Virus record (IMG/VR): IMGVR_UViG_3300002835_000322
Coordinates: 1-47,473 of that record
Source of the DNA: a virus
Reading direction: 5' to 3' (one strand)
DNA length: 47,473 bases
Positions 22,894 through 31,134 of this stretch are shown here, piece after piece. The position numbers and the translations under genes are program-made. Every line of letters starts with the position of its first letter. Position 1 is the first letter of the stretch. The notes under the pieces are model-generated. The model was not told the DNA's origin and did no database searches. It was given only the letters and a program-made list of their open reading frames with translations.

Positions 22894-23984
22894 GATTTTT
22901 TGAAATAATAAAAGAATCAATCTATTTGACTGAGGCTGCAAATCCTCGCACTCCGCATCCTGAAGACTCAGTTTTTGCTGGTTTAGGTGCTGCTAAAGAC
23001 GCAGTTGATTCAATGTATTATGTGATTGAAAACCCAGAAACACTCACTATCAAGTGGGACGGATTCCCCGCTCTTATCTTTGGATACGATGATAAGGGAC
23101 AGTTCACTGTATCAGACAAATATATGTTTGATAAGGGTCCTGAATATTTAGGAACAAGTCCTAAGTTTTGGCAAGAGTATGATGCTAGTAGAGGTAAAAG
23201 TCGCCCTGAATTATATCAGAAGTTGAACAACATTTGGAATGGGTTGAAAGCAGCAGTAGGTAGTAGCAAGGGCTTCTTTTGGGGAGACTTGATGTGGGGA
23301 GACCAACTAGCTAATCAAAACGGCAACCTAGTATTCAAGCCAAACACCGTAACATACGCTGTCCCTGCAAACAGTGATTTAGGTAAGACTATTGCAGGAA
23401 CTAAAGGTGGCGTAGCAGTTCATCAATACTTTAGTGAAGTCGGAGGCAAGCCTTCACCCTGGAATAGTCAGGGTCTTGAAGGAAATAAAGAAGTCGCTAT
23501 TCTTACTCCTAACATGGGTATTGATTTTAGCTTGACTGCTCCTAACAATGAAGTATCTAAAGTCAATCAGGCACTCTCACAGAATAGTCAATTAGATGAA
23601 TTCTTAGGTGGCATGGACGGAGTTGCTAGAAATGCGTTGCAGAAATATCTAGGGCATATCGCAACTAATCAAACAAATCTTCCAATAGATCAATGGCTAC
23701 AAAACAATGTCAGTGGCAAGCAATATCGGTTCTTAGTTGGTGACGGTGATGGTTATCTCGTTGAGAATAAAAAGCAGCTTGACGCACTAATGAACTTGTA
23801 TTTTGCTATTGCTAATCTTAAAAATAGTTTGGCTGACCAACTAGAGCAACAGGTTCAAGGGGTAGAACAGTCAATTAACGATAGACCCGGCGGCGAAGGT
23901 TTTGTGTTCAATACACCCAATGGACTAGTCAAATTAGTCAATCGTGGTGGCTTTAGTGCTGCTCATTTTGGTAAGAAAAAGTAA
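22890..23984 (+). CDS. Ligase-like covalent nucleotidyltransferase (KxDG)
   Basis: I start at ATG 22890, overlapping the previous stop by ATGA; a GTG-initiated extension to 22860 is unlikely. The 364-aa protein has K55-W-D-G58, the lysine motif of DNA/RNA ligases and capping enzymes. A motif III-like G-F-F-W-G-D-L lies near 130, and E-G-F-V-F with L-V-K-L-V-N-R near the C-terminus fits motifs IV and V. Known members form an enzyme-AMP and seal nucleic-acid ends. It is shorter at motif I than classic ligases, with Pro after F in place of the usual Arg. I recall uncharacterised relatives in T4-like phages. Role untested as far as I know. Confidence 0.7.
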   Translation: MRFFEIIKESIYLTEAANPRTPHPEDSVFAGLGAAKDAVDSMYYVIENPETLTIKWDGFPALIFGYDDKGQFTVSDKYMFDKGPEYLGTSPKFWQEYDASRGKSRPELYQKLNNIWNGLKAAVGSSKGFFWGDLMWGDQLANQNGNLVFKPNTVTYAVPANSDLGKTIAGTKGGVAVHQYFSEVGGKPSPWNSQGLEGNKEVAILTPNMGIDFSLTAPNNEVSKVNQALSQNSQLDEFLGGMDGVARNALQKYLGHIATNQTNLPIDQWLQNNVSGKQYRFLVGDGDGYLVENKKQLDALMNLYFAIANLKNSLADQLEQQVQGVEQSINDRPGGEGFVFNTPNGLVKLVNRGGFSAAHFGKKK

Positions 23985-24012
23985 CCCAAAACCAAGTTTT
24001 TTTCTGTCAGGC

Positions 24013-24020
24013 ATAAATAC
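24013..24020 (+). promoter_or_regulatory. Late promoter
   Basis: ATAAATAC with the transcript expected to start near 24025. Confidence 0.85.
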
Positions 24021-24025
24021 TTATA

Positions 24026-24039
24026 TGAGCTTCGGCTCA
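24026..24039 (+). promoter_or_regulatory. 5'-end stem-loop of a late message
   Basis: TGAGC, a TTCG tetraloop and GCTCA form a stable hairpin one base after the predicted transcript start. A hairpin at the extreme 5' end usually protects mRNA from decay. TAAGG for ribosome binding follows. Confidence 0.65.
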
Positions 24040-24060
24040 CTTTTATAAGGAAAATACAAA

Positions 24061-24450
24061 ATGGCACAATTCACAAAAGTAAATGGCGATTTCAAGCCAG
24101 TTCTACGTTTAGACGCAGCATCATACACCAACACTGGTATCAATGCTGTTACTTCAGCAGCTACAGTTCAGCCTCAGGGCCCAAAGCTTGAGTACTACAC
24201 TGTAACCTTCACTGGTACAGGTACAACTGGCGCTCAGATCGCTGCTGCATTTGAAACTATTCAACAGCTTTCAACAATCTACATCTATGAATTCACTACT
24301 GATACCAACGACACACTAGCTGTTGCTGCATATCCAGTTGGTGCATGGGGCGATGTAACTGCAACTGCTGCTGGAAGTCTTGACGCTGCATTGACTGCGG
24401 CATGTGGCGAAGCAGTAAGCATTGCTGCAACTGCAACTTTCACTAACTAA
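24061..24450 (+). CDS. Small Thr/Ala-rich structural candidate
   Basis: The 129-aa protein is rich in Ala, Thr and Val with few charges. It is probably all-beta, as in decoration or tail-associated proteins. It sits alone between a strong late promoter with a 5' stem-loop and a terminator, and has a good RBS, so it is likely made in large amounts late. I do not recognise a family. A capsid decoration role is a guess from composition and expression layout. Confidence 0.75.
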   Translation: MAQFTKVNGDFKPVLRLDAASYTNTGINAVTSAATVQPQGPKLEYYTVTFTGTGTTGAQIAAAFETIQQLSTIYIYEFTTDTNDTLAVAAYPVGAWGDVTATAAGSLDAALTAACGEAVSIAATATFTN

Positions 24451-24477
24451 TAGTTAGTTAAACTTACTACAACAAGG

Positions 24478-24510
24478 ACCCGGAGGATTTTAAATTCTTC
24501 GGGTTTTTTG
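24478..24510 (+). terminator. Rho-independent terminator
   Basis: ACCCGGAGGA (24478-24487) pairs with TTCTTCGGGT (24495-24504, two G-U pairs), followed by a T-run to 24509. Confidence 0.85.
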
Positions 24511-24515
24511 TTGCT

Positions 24516-24523
24516 CTAAATAG
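24516..24523 (+). promoter_or_regulatory. Late promoter, leaderless geometry
   Basis: CTAAATAG; the TAAATA core ends at 24522 and the ATG begins exactly 6 nt later at 24528. Confidence 0.6.
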
Positions 24524-24527
24524 ATCT

Positions 24528-24971
24528 ATGTCACAGAGAATTTGTTGCTATACCCTATTCAACATAACCGAAACAGGGGTAATGAATAGGTCCAAACCAG
24601 CGCTGGACAACATTGAAGACTGGATACATAAACGAAATTCACAATGTAATTTTGACACGGTACTTCAAGTAATTTCACTAAGGTCACAGCCTGATGTAGT
24701 GAAGTTACCGGTGAAGAAAATACTACAAGAAGAAGATTTAGAAAAGTTTGGATTTTTGTTTAAATACAACGAAGACATTGAACAGTATTATTGGAAATTT
24801 GAATTTGAAGTCCATCATACTAGTGTTTTTGAAAATGGCATAACTGAATTCGGTGCATTGTATAGTGATTGTTCAGGTGTGCCGATGATCGTATTCGACA
24901 ATCAACCGCAGTCATTAGTTGACTTTTTAAATATTAGTGACGAGCTTAAAAATATTCACTTTGAGGGGTAG
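24528..24971 (+). CDS. Conserved hypothetical late protein
   Basis: The 147-aa protein begins with C-C-Y-T-L-F-N-I-T-E-T-G-V and contains K-R-N-S-Q-C-N-F-D-T and I-S-L-R-S-Q-P, a pattern I associate with late proteins of T4-like phages of unknown function. There is no Shine-Dalgarno sequence. The late box is placed so that the message would begin at the ATG. Soluble; no catalytic motif seen. Confidence 0.75.
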   Translation: MSQRICCYTLFNITETGVMNRSKPALDNIEDWIHKRNSQCNFDTVLQVISLRSQPDVVKLPVKKILQEEDLEKFGFLFKYNEDIEQYYWKFEFEVHHTSVFENGITEFGALYSDCSGVPMIVFDNQPQSLVDFLNISDELKNIHFEG

Positions 24972-24972
24972 T

Positions 24973-25452
24973 ATGAAGACATCATCTAAATTAGCTAAGT
25001 TTTTCGACAACGCACTATCAAATGATGCTAGAACCGCATTAATTACTAGTGCTAATGGTGAATATACTGTGTATGGTAGATATTACATTAAGCCGTACAA
25101 CAACGAGTATGTGATTCGTGACATTAAATCCGACCGACGAATTGTTTTAGGAACGTTGAAACATGCCATGTCATGGTGTACGTTAATAGATTGCAATAAG
25201 TATTCAGAAGCTATGCGACTAGAAAGACTAGATTTAAAACTAGTTAGTTTACAACTGGATATGGTCATTCACAGGAAACTGATAAAATCAGTAAATAATC
25301 ATGACAAATTGGTATGTGTGATTAAATTGCAAGAAGATTCATACAAGAAAAAGGAAGTGTTGCTAGCAATTGAAGACATCATAAATAAGTCAAAGAGATT
25401 ACAAGAACGCCGATTCCAAAAGCCAAAACGAAATAAATTTAGCTATCGGTGA
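24973..25452 (+). CDS. Conserved hypothetical late protein
   Basis: I start at ATG 24973, one base after the previous stop, with GAGGGG upstream; the frame also extends to 24937. The 159-aa product has a small beta domain (about 25-70: Y-T-V-Y-G-R-Y-Y-I-K) and a long charged helix in the C-terminal half ending in basic residues. It may bind nucleic acid or be virion-associated. No family recognised. Confidence 0.7.
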   Translation: MKTSSKLAKFFDNALSNDARTALITSANGEYTVYGRYYIKPYNNEYVIRDIKSDRRIVLGTLKHAMSWCTLIDCNKYSEAMRLERLDLKLVSLQLDMVIHRKLIKSVNNHDKLVCVIKLQEDSYKKKEVLLAIEDIINKSKRLQERRFQKPKRNKFSYR

Positions 25453-25459
25453 TAAATAC
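25452..25459 (+). promoter_or_regulatory. Late promoter
   Basis: ATAAATAC overlapping the end of the previous gene, about 25 nt before ATG 25484. Confidence 0.75.
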
Positions 25460-25483
25460 AATATAAAGATGGAACAATGACCT

Positions 25484-26194
25484 ATGAGACTTACTGATTT
25501 AGATAATAAAAACACCCAGGTGAAAGCATTGAAAGAAAACTTTGCTATGGACTTTGATGTGTCAACTTTAGACAAGCCAAAGACTGCTGCTATGCTCAGC
25601 AAGGTAAAGAAACTCATTGGTGAATCAAAAAGATCACCTGAATTTCACCAAGCTCAGAAAAACCCTGCTTATTTAAAGCTAATGTTTATGGAGCAAGCGT
25701 TACGTACACATATGAAGGTCGCAAAGAGTCCTCGTATTGTTCTAGAAAATGAAGAAGTTGAAAAGTCACAGGTAATTCTTGCTGCACAAGACATGATTGA
25801 TACTGTGCAGAAAATGTACGAAGATATCAATGATATGTTGGTAAAAGAACTTCCTGCTCTTGTTGATTCAATTCAGAGCGAAATCGGCGTTAATGAAAGC
25901 GACCAGTTTAATCAAGCTGCTAATCAAGCACTAACTACATTAAATGCATCATTACAAGAAGCACAGACTGGACTTAAGAGCGCATTAGGCGGATTGACTG
26001 GCCAAGGCGGAGGCGACGCATTTGCTTTAGGCGCACCTGAAATGGATGCAGATCTTGGTGCAGAAATGGGTGCAGATGCAGCAGTAGATTTGGACACTGA
26101 TATGGAAGAGCCTAGTCTAGATCTTCCTCCTATTCCAGATATGGATGACGAAGAAGAAGGTCCACTAGCATCGGCAGGCCGCCCCAAAAGATAA
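25484..26194 (+). CDS. Hypothetical late protein with acidic tail
   Basis: The 236-aa protein is helical through residues 1-165, including long stretches likely to form coiled coil. It then has a Gly-rich region and an acidic Asp/Glu-rich tail with Pro. This layout resembles scaffold or core components of phage proheads, but no protein of that kind is proven here. Homologues in T4-like phages are known to me as hypothetical. Late promoter upstream; TAATG overlap with the next gene. Confidence 0.7.
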   Translation: MRLTDLDNKNTQVKALKENFAMDFDVSTLDKPKTAAMLSKVKKLIGESKRSPEFHQAQKNPAYLKLMFMEQALRTHMKVAKSPRIVLENEEVEKSQVILAAQDMIDTVQKMYEDINDMLVKELPALVDSIQSEIGVNESDQFNQAANQALTTLNASLQEAQTGLKSALGGLTGQGGGDAFALGAPEMDADLGAEMGADAAVDLDTDMEEPSLDLPPIPDMDDEEEGPLASAGRPKR

Positions 26195-26529
26195 TGTTTC
26201 TATTTGAATTTGATCAGGATGCTGCACTCGTTTCAAAGATTGTAGCTCTGACTAATCAGCTTGAGCAAGATTTGGAAGACGGTAGAATCGGAACTGATTA
26301 TACCGTCGACCAACTTTTGGATTACTTTCAAAACTATGATGTTATCTTAGATGTTAATGACCTCTATAATATGATCAGAGTTCCCCCTCTCAAATCAGTC
26401 ATCAAGAACATTCAAGGTGACAAAGTTGTCTTTGTTGGCCAAGAAGAAACTAAGAAAAAATACGATACTGCGGCAGGCGACGATAAGAAAACGGTTGCCG
26501 CAATGGCTAAAAGAGCTATGCGAACTTAA
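26194..26529 (+). CDS. Conserved hypothetical late protein
   Basis: The 111-aa protein is helical in the first 70 residues (I-V-A-L-T-N-Q-L, then D-Y-T-V-D-Q-L-L-D-Y-F). A basic Lys/Ala-rich C-terminus follows. It is translationally coupled (TAATG) to the preceding coiled-coil protein, so the two may interact. Similar late proteins occur in T4-like phages from memory. Function unknown. Confidence 0.72.
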   Translation: MFLFEFDQDAALVSKIVALTNQLEQDLEDGRIGTDYTVDQLLDYFQNYDVILDVNDLYNMIRVPPLKSVIKNIQGDKVVFVGQEETKKKYDTAAGDDKKTVAAMAKRAMRT

Positions 26530-26538
26530 CTATCATTT

Positions 26539-27300
26539 ATGTTAGATATTTCTCACTTAGTAGTAATAGGGTGTAGTCTTTCATACGGCACTGGCTTAGC
26601 TAACCCAAAGGAAGACAGTTGGGTAGGAATTCTATCCAAAAAATTAAATGTACCCGTAGTCAATCTCAGTTCCCCCGGCAGCGGCAACGATAGGATAATG
26701 CGAAGATTATTTGAGTACCATTTCTTAAATTCATCTAAAAACAATAATCCATTCTATATACTCCCATTTTCTCATTCGTCAAGGAGAGAGGAATACATGA
26801 GAGCAGCTAATGATTATTTGGTAATGAGTATGAAACCTACTCCTGCAATGATGGAAAAAAATACTTATTCGTCTTTGTTTCTCCTCAACTATGATTCTTT
26901 TATCGCATCTAGAAGAAAGTTGATGTTTAGATCATATGTATCAGATTTCCTTAACATCAATAATATAAATTATTTGGTTACTGATTTTATACCGGATAGA
27001 GAAGACCAATTAAAAAGTCTCCGTGAGATTTATCCTATAGTATATGAAAAAATATACACTGATAAGTATAGACTAAAGAATCTAAGTGAAATTTCTATCA
27101 AATATCCTAGTCTTCCGGACGGGCACGATGGCGTAGAAGCGCAACTAGAAATGGGAAACTATATACATGATGAGTTGATTGTTCGTTATAACGAACCTAA
27201 TATAAAAATACAAGATTATACCACACGGCTAGAATACATTGCTCATTATTATCCCGATAGTTTTAATAAAGGATTTATATCTGAATCTGAATGGCTATAA
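26539..27300 (+). CDS. SGNH/GDSL-like hydrolase
   Basis: The 253-aa protein opens with V-V-I-G-C-S-L-S-Y-G, fitting block I of SGNH hydrolases with Ser in the nucleophile position. G-S-G-N-D lies near residues 48-52 (the Asn block). A D-G-H-D stretch near 192-196 could serve as the Asp-His pair, although the usual spacing D-x-x-H is not exact. Known members are esterases acting on acetylated sugars or lipids. A second, shorter relative lies at 40194-40817. No signal peptide, so cytosolic or virion-borne. Confidence 0.65.
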   Translation: MLDISHLVVIGCSLSYGTGLANPKEDSWVGILSKKLNVPVVNLSSPGSGNDRIMRRLFEYHFLNSSKNNNPFYILPFSHSSRREEYMRAANDYLVMSMKPTPAMMEKNTYSSLFLLNYDSFIASRRKLMFRSYVSDFLNINNINYLVTDFIPDREDQLKSLREIYPIVYEKIYTDKYRLKNLSEISIKYPSLPDGHDGVEAQLEMGNYIHDELIVRYNEPNIKIQDYTTRLEYIAHYYPDSFNKGFISESEWL

Positions 27301-27329
27301 CAAATAAATTTAAAATTTAACCATAATAG

Positions 27330-27357
27330 TTGCTTTTTTGTAACAATATGCTATTAT
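27330..27357 (+). promoter_or_regulatory. sigma70-type promoter, leaderless geometry
   Basis: TTGCTT (27330-27335), 16 nt, TATTAT (27352-27357). Only five nucleotides separate the -10 from ATG 27363. Confidence 0.7.
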
Positions 27358-27362
27358 GATAT

Positions 27363-28049
27363 ATGGCATTAATTAACAAATTCCCCTATAAAGAAATGAA
27401 GCGTGAAACGACTACAGAAGGTCGTAAGTATGTTGCACCCGATGGCGAGAAGCTTCCAAGCGTTACTACTATCCTTGACGCAACAAAACCAATTGAAGCA
27501 AAGAAAGCACTCATTGAATGGCGCCGCAGAGTAGGCGAACAGAAAGCTAAAGAAATCACCGCAGAAGCTGCCGGAAGAGGCACCAGAATGCATAAGTATC
27601 TAGAGAACTATGTTCTTACAGGAGAAACAGGTGAGCCCGGAAGCAATCCGTATAGCAAGCAATCACATCAGATGGCGCATACAATCATATCTCAAGGCCT
27701 ATCCAACTGCCCCGAATTCTGGGGCACGGAAGTATCTCTATATTTTCCTAAAATTTATGCTGGGACCACAGACTTAGTAGGTCTGCACAATAGCGATGAA
27801 GCTATTCTTGACTTCAAGCAGACAAACAAGCCCAAGAAGCGTGAATGGATTGAAGACTATTTCCTTCAGTTGACTGCTTATGCTAATGCTCACAACGAAA
27901 TATATGGTACAAAGATACGCAAGGGCGTAATCCTTATGTGTAGTGCTGATAATCAATATCAAGAGTTTATTGTAGAAGGCAATGAGTTTGATACTTGGTC
28001 AGATAACTGGTGGAAACGAGTAGAGGAATACTACACTAAGTTCCTATAG
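27363..28049 (+). CDS. PD-(D/E)XK nuclease, RecB/Cas4-like
   Basis: The 228-aa protein is a RecB-like exonuclease. The N-terminal G-R-G-T-R-M-H-K-Y-L-E motif near 71-81 supplies the His. G-T-T-D-L-V-G near 137-143 supplies the Asp, I-L-D-F-K-Q near 151-156 the D-x-K, and a Q-L-T-A-Y-A helix near 171-176 the Q-x-x-x-Y motif. Relatives degrade ssDNA or dsDNA ends with metal ions. It has its own early-type promoter inside the late region and no Shine-Dalgarno, so it is probably read from a leaderless message. Confidence 0.85.
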   Translation: MALINKFPYKEMKRETTTEGRKYVAPDGEKLPSVTTILDATKPIEAKKALIEWRRRVGEQKAKEITAEAAGRGTRMHKYLENYVLTGETGEPGSNPYSKQSHQMAHTIISQGLSNCPEFWGTEVSLYFPKIYAGTTDLVGLHNSDEAILDFKQTNKPKKREWIEDYFLQLTAYANAHNEIYGTKIRKGVILMCSADNQYQEFIVEGNEFDTWSDNWWKRVEEYYTKFL

Positions 28050-28068
28050 AGTTTATAAAGCGTAAAGC

Positions 28069-28076
28069 ATAAATAA
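28069..28076 (+). promoter_or_regulatory. Late promoter
   Basis: ATAAATAA, 29 nt before the tail-fibre ATG. Confidence 0.75.
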
Positions 28077-28105
28077 GTGTAATCGGATAGGTAAAGATTA
28101 CACTT
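28075..28105. repeat. Perfect inverted repeat at fibre gene start
   Basis: AAGTGTAATC (28075-28084) and GATTACACTT (28096-28105) are perfect 10-bp arms ending right at the ATG at 28106, with an 11-nt loop holding the SD-like GGATAGG. The left arm straddles the predicted transcript start near 28081, so it may act as DNA dyad as well as RNA. Confidence 0.8.
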
Positions 28106-30502
28106 ATGAGCATTATTCAAATCTCAAAAATACAGCAGCGTTCCGGCAACATTGTGGACCTGCCCCAATTAGATGAAGCCGAATTCGGTTGGGCCTCAGA
28201 TACCAAACAACTTTTCATTGGTAAAACTACACCTAATGAAAACGTTGAAGTACTTACTTCATATTCACAAATTAATTTTGATCAAATCAATGGCACTGTA
28301 GGTAATATTAATATTACCCCATCTACTGTGGGTAATGGTCAAGTACTTGCATATGACGGTACTAACTGGGTAAACAGAGGCGGAACCGCCGGTGGTCTTA
28401 TTAATTTAGGCGAAGTGTCTAATGTCAAAATATCGGGCGGTGCTATTGGCTACGTTCTTGAGACTGATGGATTAGGTAATCTATCTTGGACTCCTAAATC
28501 TAGCATCATATCTTTTATTCAAACCGTATCAAAAGCCAGCCCGGCTGTAGTTACAACTTCACAAGACAACTTCTTAACTGATGGATTAAGAATCACCGTT
28601 ACCAATGCGCAGGGAATGACGCAGCTTAATGGTAATACGTATTATGTTAACGTATTGACTTCTAATACGTTTGCTCTTTATACCGATGCTGGTCTAAGTA
28701 CCGCGGTAAATTCTACTGGATACACAACTTATTCATATACTTCGGCAGCAAGTACCACTGCTTCTACTAACGTTATCACTGTAGGTGACTCATCAGTACT
28801 TTCAGTAAACCAAGAAGTAGAATTCTTAGGTGGTTTAGGAAACAGTTCGTTAGTAACCAATACACCTTATTATATTAAAACTATTCCTAATGGCACTACA
28901 ATTACAGTTTCCGAAACGCTACTAGCAAACGGTGTAGCCGGCGATGTTAAACCTCTAGTAACTGCAACATTGACAAGTGCTAACGTTTATGGTACGGGAG
29001 GTAGAGTCATCGCCACTGTTAGTGGTAGTGGGTCAACTACTGCCGCACAAGGAAGCGAAGGGTCCGTTCAATACTATGCAAGTGGCCTGTTACAAGGAGA
29101 TGCAGACATTGTTTGGAATACTGCTGCATCGCCAAAGACATTAACTGTTACAGGAAATACCAACACAGGAAATGTGAATGCGACCGGAGTTATTACTGCA
29201 CCGCAATTAACGTCAAACATCGCAACAGGTACCGCTCCATTAACAGTTACTAGTACTACACGAGTTGCTAACTTAAGTGTTAATTATGCCAATGTTAGTG
29301 ATTTTGGTGTTGTTACTAATCAAACTACTGGAACGTTTTTTCCAGTATTCGTAAATAGTAGCGCAACCGGAAATCGTGCTTTAGGTGCTAACGCAAATGT
29401 CTCATTCAACGCTGCTACTGGGGCTTTAATTTCTACCCTATATACCGGTACACTCACAACTGCCGCGCAGCCAAACGTCACTAGCTTAGGCACACTAACA
29501 TCATTGGGTGTTAATGGCACGGTGACCGCTGTAGCATTCACTGCTAACACAGGCGTATTCACAGGTAATGCTAGTGGATTGTCTGAGATTAATGCAAGCA
29601 ACTTATCAAGCGGAACTGTTCCTACAGCGAGACTAAGCGGCGGTTATCCAATTACGGTGACAACTGCTGCACAACCAAACATCACAAGTGTTGGTACGCT
29701 TACCGGTCTAACGGTCGGTAATGCAACAGCTAATGCGGTATTTGGCAATGGCACCATTACTCTTAACTCTGGACTTATCACTGGTAATGGTAATGGATTA
29801 AGTTCAATCGTCGGTGCTAATGTCACCGGAGCAGTAGCATTCGCTACAACAGCCAATGCAGTAGCAGGTGCTAATGTCAGCGGAGCAGTAGCATTCGCTA
29901 CAACAGCCAATGCAGTAGCGGGTGCTAATGTTTCAGGTACTGTCGCTAGTGCAACTACGGCCGGTACTGTAACAACAGCAGCACAACCAAACATCACTAG
30001 TGTTGGTACATTGACCAGTCTCGCTGTAACTGGGGCATTAACTACTACGCAAATTACAGCAGGTGCAAACACTACAGCGGGTAACATAACAGGTAACTGG
30101 ACATTAACTGATGGATCAAGAATGCAAGCTACTTACGCTGACCTTGCAGAATACTACGAAGCTGATGTAAAATATCTACCTGGCACTGTCTTAATGTTCG
30201 GCGGAGAGAAAGAAGTCACACTAGCAGAAGACGGTACAAGTAGAGTAGCAGGCGTAGTCTCTACGAACCCAGCATATGTAATGAACTCTACATGCCCAGG
30301 ACTATTGACAGCAGTAGCACTGCAGGGTCGTGTACCGTGCAAAGTTCGCGGTAATATCAGTAAAGGTGATATGCTCATCTCAGGTGGCAACGGATTTGCA
30401 AGACCAAATCAGTTCCCTTCTATGGGTACAGTAATAGGTAAAGCTCTGCAAGACTTTGATGGCTATGAAGGCGTCATTGAAGTTGCAGTTGGAAGACTAT
30501 AA
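28106..30502 (+). CDS. Tail fibre protein
   Basis: The 798-aa protein resembles phage receptor-binding fibres. The N-terminal I-Q-I-S-K-I-Q-Q-R-S-G then D-E-A-E-F-G-W-A-S-D-T-K-Q-L-F-I-G matches the Mtd-type N-terminal domain that anchors fibres. The body (about 90-680) is low-charge, rich in Gly, Thr, Asn, Val and Ala, with repeats such as T-T-A-A-Q-P-N-I-T-S-V-G-T-L. The C-terminal domain (about 680-798), starting with M-Q-A-T-Y-A-D-L-A-E-Y-Y and ending in a beta-rich G-D-M-L-I-S-G segment, resembles the trimeric tip domains of other fibres. Late promoter and dyad upstream. Confidence 0.82.
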   Translation: MSIIQISKIQQRSGNIVDLPQLDEAEFGWASDTKQLFIGKTTPNENVEVLTSYSQINFDQINGTVGNINITPSTVGNGQVLAYDGTNWVNRGGTAGGLINLGEVSNVKISGGAIGYVLETDGLGNLSWTPKSSIISFIQTVSKASPAVVTTSQDNFLTDGLRITVTNAQGMTQLNGNTYYVNVLTSNTFALYTDAGLSTAVNSTGYTTYSYTSAASTTASTNVITVGDSSVLSVNQEVEFLGGLGNSSLVTNTPYYIKTIPNGTTITVSETLLANGVAGDVKPLVTATLTSANVYGTGGRVIATVSGSGSTTAAQGSEGSVQYYASGLLQGDADIVWNTAASPKTLTVTGNTNTGNVNATGVITAPQLTSNIATGTAPLTVTSTTRVANLSVNYANVSDFGVVTNQTTGTFFPVFVNSSATGNRALGANANVSFNAATGALISTLYTGTLTTAAQPNVTSLGTLTSLGVNGTVTAVAFTANTGVFTGNASGLSEINASNLSSGTVPTARLSGGYPITVTTAAQPNITSVGTLTGLTVGNATANAVFGNGTITLNSGLITGNGNGLSSIVGANVTGAVAFATTANAVAGANVSGAVAFATTANAVAGANVSGTVASATTAGTVTTAAQPNITSVGTLTSLAVTGALTTTQITAGANTTAGNITGNWTLTDGSRMQATYADLAEYYEADVKYLPGTVLMFGGEKEVTLAEDGTSRVAGVVSTNPAYVMNSTCPGLLTAVALQGRVPCKVRGNISKGDMLISGGNGFARPNQFPSMGTVIGKALQDFDGYEGVIEVAVGRL
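29813..29932 (+). repeat. 54-bp tandem repeat in the fibre gene
   Basis: Units begin at 29813, 29867 and 29921. The first two are nearly identical and encode an 18-residue unit starting G-A-N-V. The third keeps only its start before diverging. Length change by slippage or recombination in steps of 18 residues is possible without breaking the frame. Confidence 0.9.
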
Positions 30503-30512
30503 GGATAATAAA

Positions 30513-31031
30513 ATGGCATCATATGTATATACAGGTAATTTAGTATCACAGCAATCAGCAGTTATTGCTACCGATAAGATTAGAATATCAACTACTGGTA
30601 CTGGCATTCATGCTGTTACAGGCTACCCTAGAGTAGCAGGCACTGGAACAGCCACAGCAGCAACTAACTCAGTAACAGTTACTGGTGTAGGAACTGCATT
30701 TAACACTCAGCTAGAAATCGGCGCTTGGATAGGAAATACCACTGGAACAACAGTAGGAATTGTAGCAAATATTGCTAATGCTACTAGTTTGACGCTAACT
30801 GCAAACGCAGGAGTAGCCCTATCAAATGTTGCATACACTTTCAATAATGCAGGAGTTCCTTACGCAATTGCTACTCAGCAGTCAGCGATTTATTCTGCTA
30901 ATGACAGCTATAATAGCGTTTATTGTGGCCAAGGCAATGTAGTAGCATTTCTAACAACTGGCAGCGGAGCCGGATCAGAATTCAGTATTACAGAATTAGG
31001 CATGCCACATGCCAATACAGGCACCGAATAA
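30513..31031 (+). CDS. Structural protein, fibre-associated
   Basis: I start at ATG 30513, after AAGGATAA and 10 nt past the fibre stop; the frame also extends to 30456. The 172-aa product is low-charge and rich in Thr, Ala, Gly and Val, with repeated strands such as N-S-V-T-V-T-G-V-G-T-A-F, typical of virion proteins. It is probably a fibre accessory or tip protein given its place after the fibre gene. No family is firmly recognised. Confidence 0.72.
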   Translation: MASYVYTGNLVSQQSAVIATDKIRISTTGTGIHAVTGYPRVAGTGTATAATNSVTVTGVGTAFNTQLEIGAWIGNTTGTTVGIVANIANATSLTLTANAGVALSNVAYTFNNAGVPYAIATQQSAIYSANDSYNSVYCGQGNVVAFLTTGSGAGSEFSITELGMPHANTGTE

Positions 31032-31044
31032 TTACGCAAAAAAG

Positions 31045-31052
31045 CTAAATAC
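31045..31052 (+). promoter_or_regulatory. Late promoter
   Basis: CTAAATAC, with transcript start expected near 31057. Confidence 0.7.
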
Positions 31053-31059
31053 TTTATAT

Positions 31060-31105
31060 GTTCTCATGAGGAGAACTTATGCAGTACCCACTGCGTAGCG
31101 ACTAG
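31060..31105 (+). promoter_or_regulatory. Structured leader with short ORFs
   Basis: Two tandem hairpins lie just after the late transcript start: GTTCTC/GAGAAC at 31060-31076 and GCAGT/ACTGC at 31081-31094. GAGGAG precedes ATG 31079, opening an 8-codon frame that ends at TAG 31105; another short frame runs from ATG 31066 to TAG 31098. The main gene starts at 31135. Confidence 0.5.
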
Positions 31106-31134
31106 AACTCGCATATAACATTAAGGAAAAACAA

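Noticed and set aside
29644-30087. Minus-strand ORF of about 147 codons in the fibre gene
   Set aside because: It mirrors the repeat-rich fibre codons and is low-complexity Ala/Val; the fibre frame is coherent.
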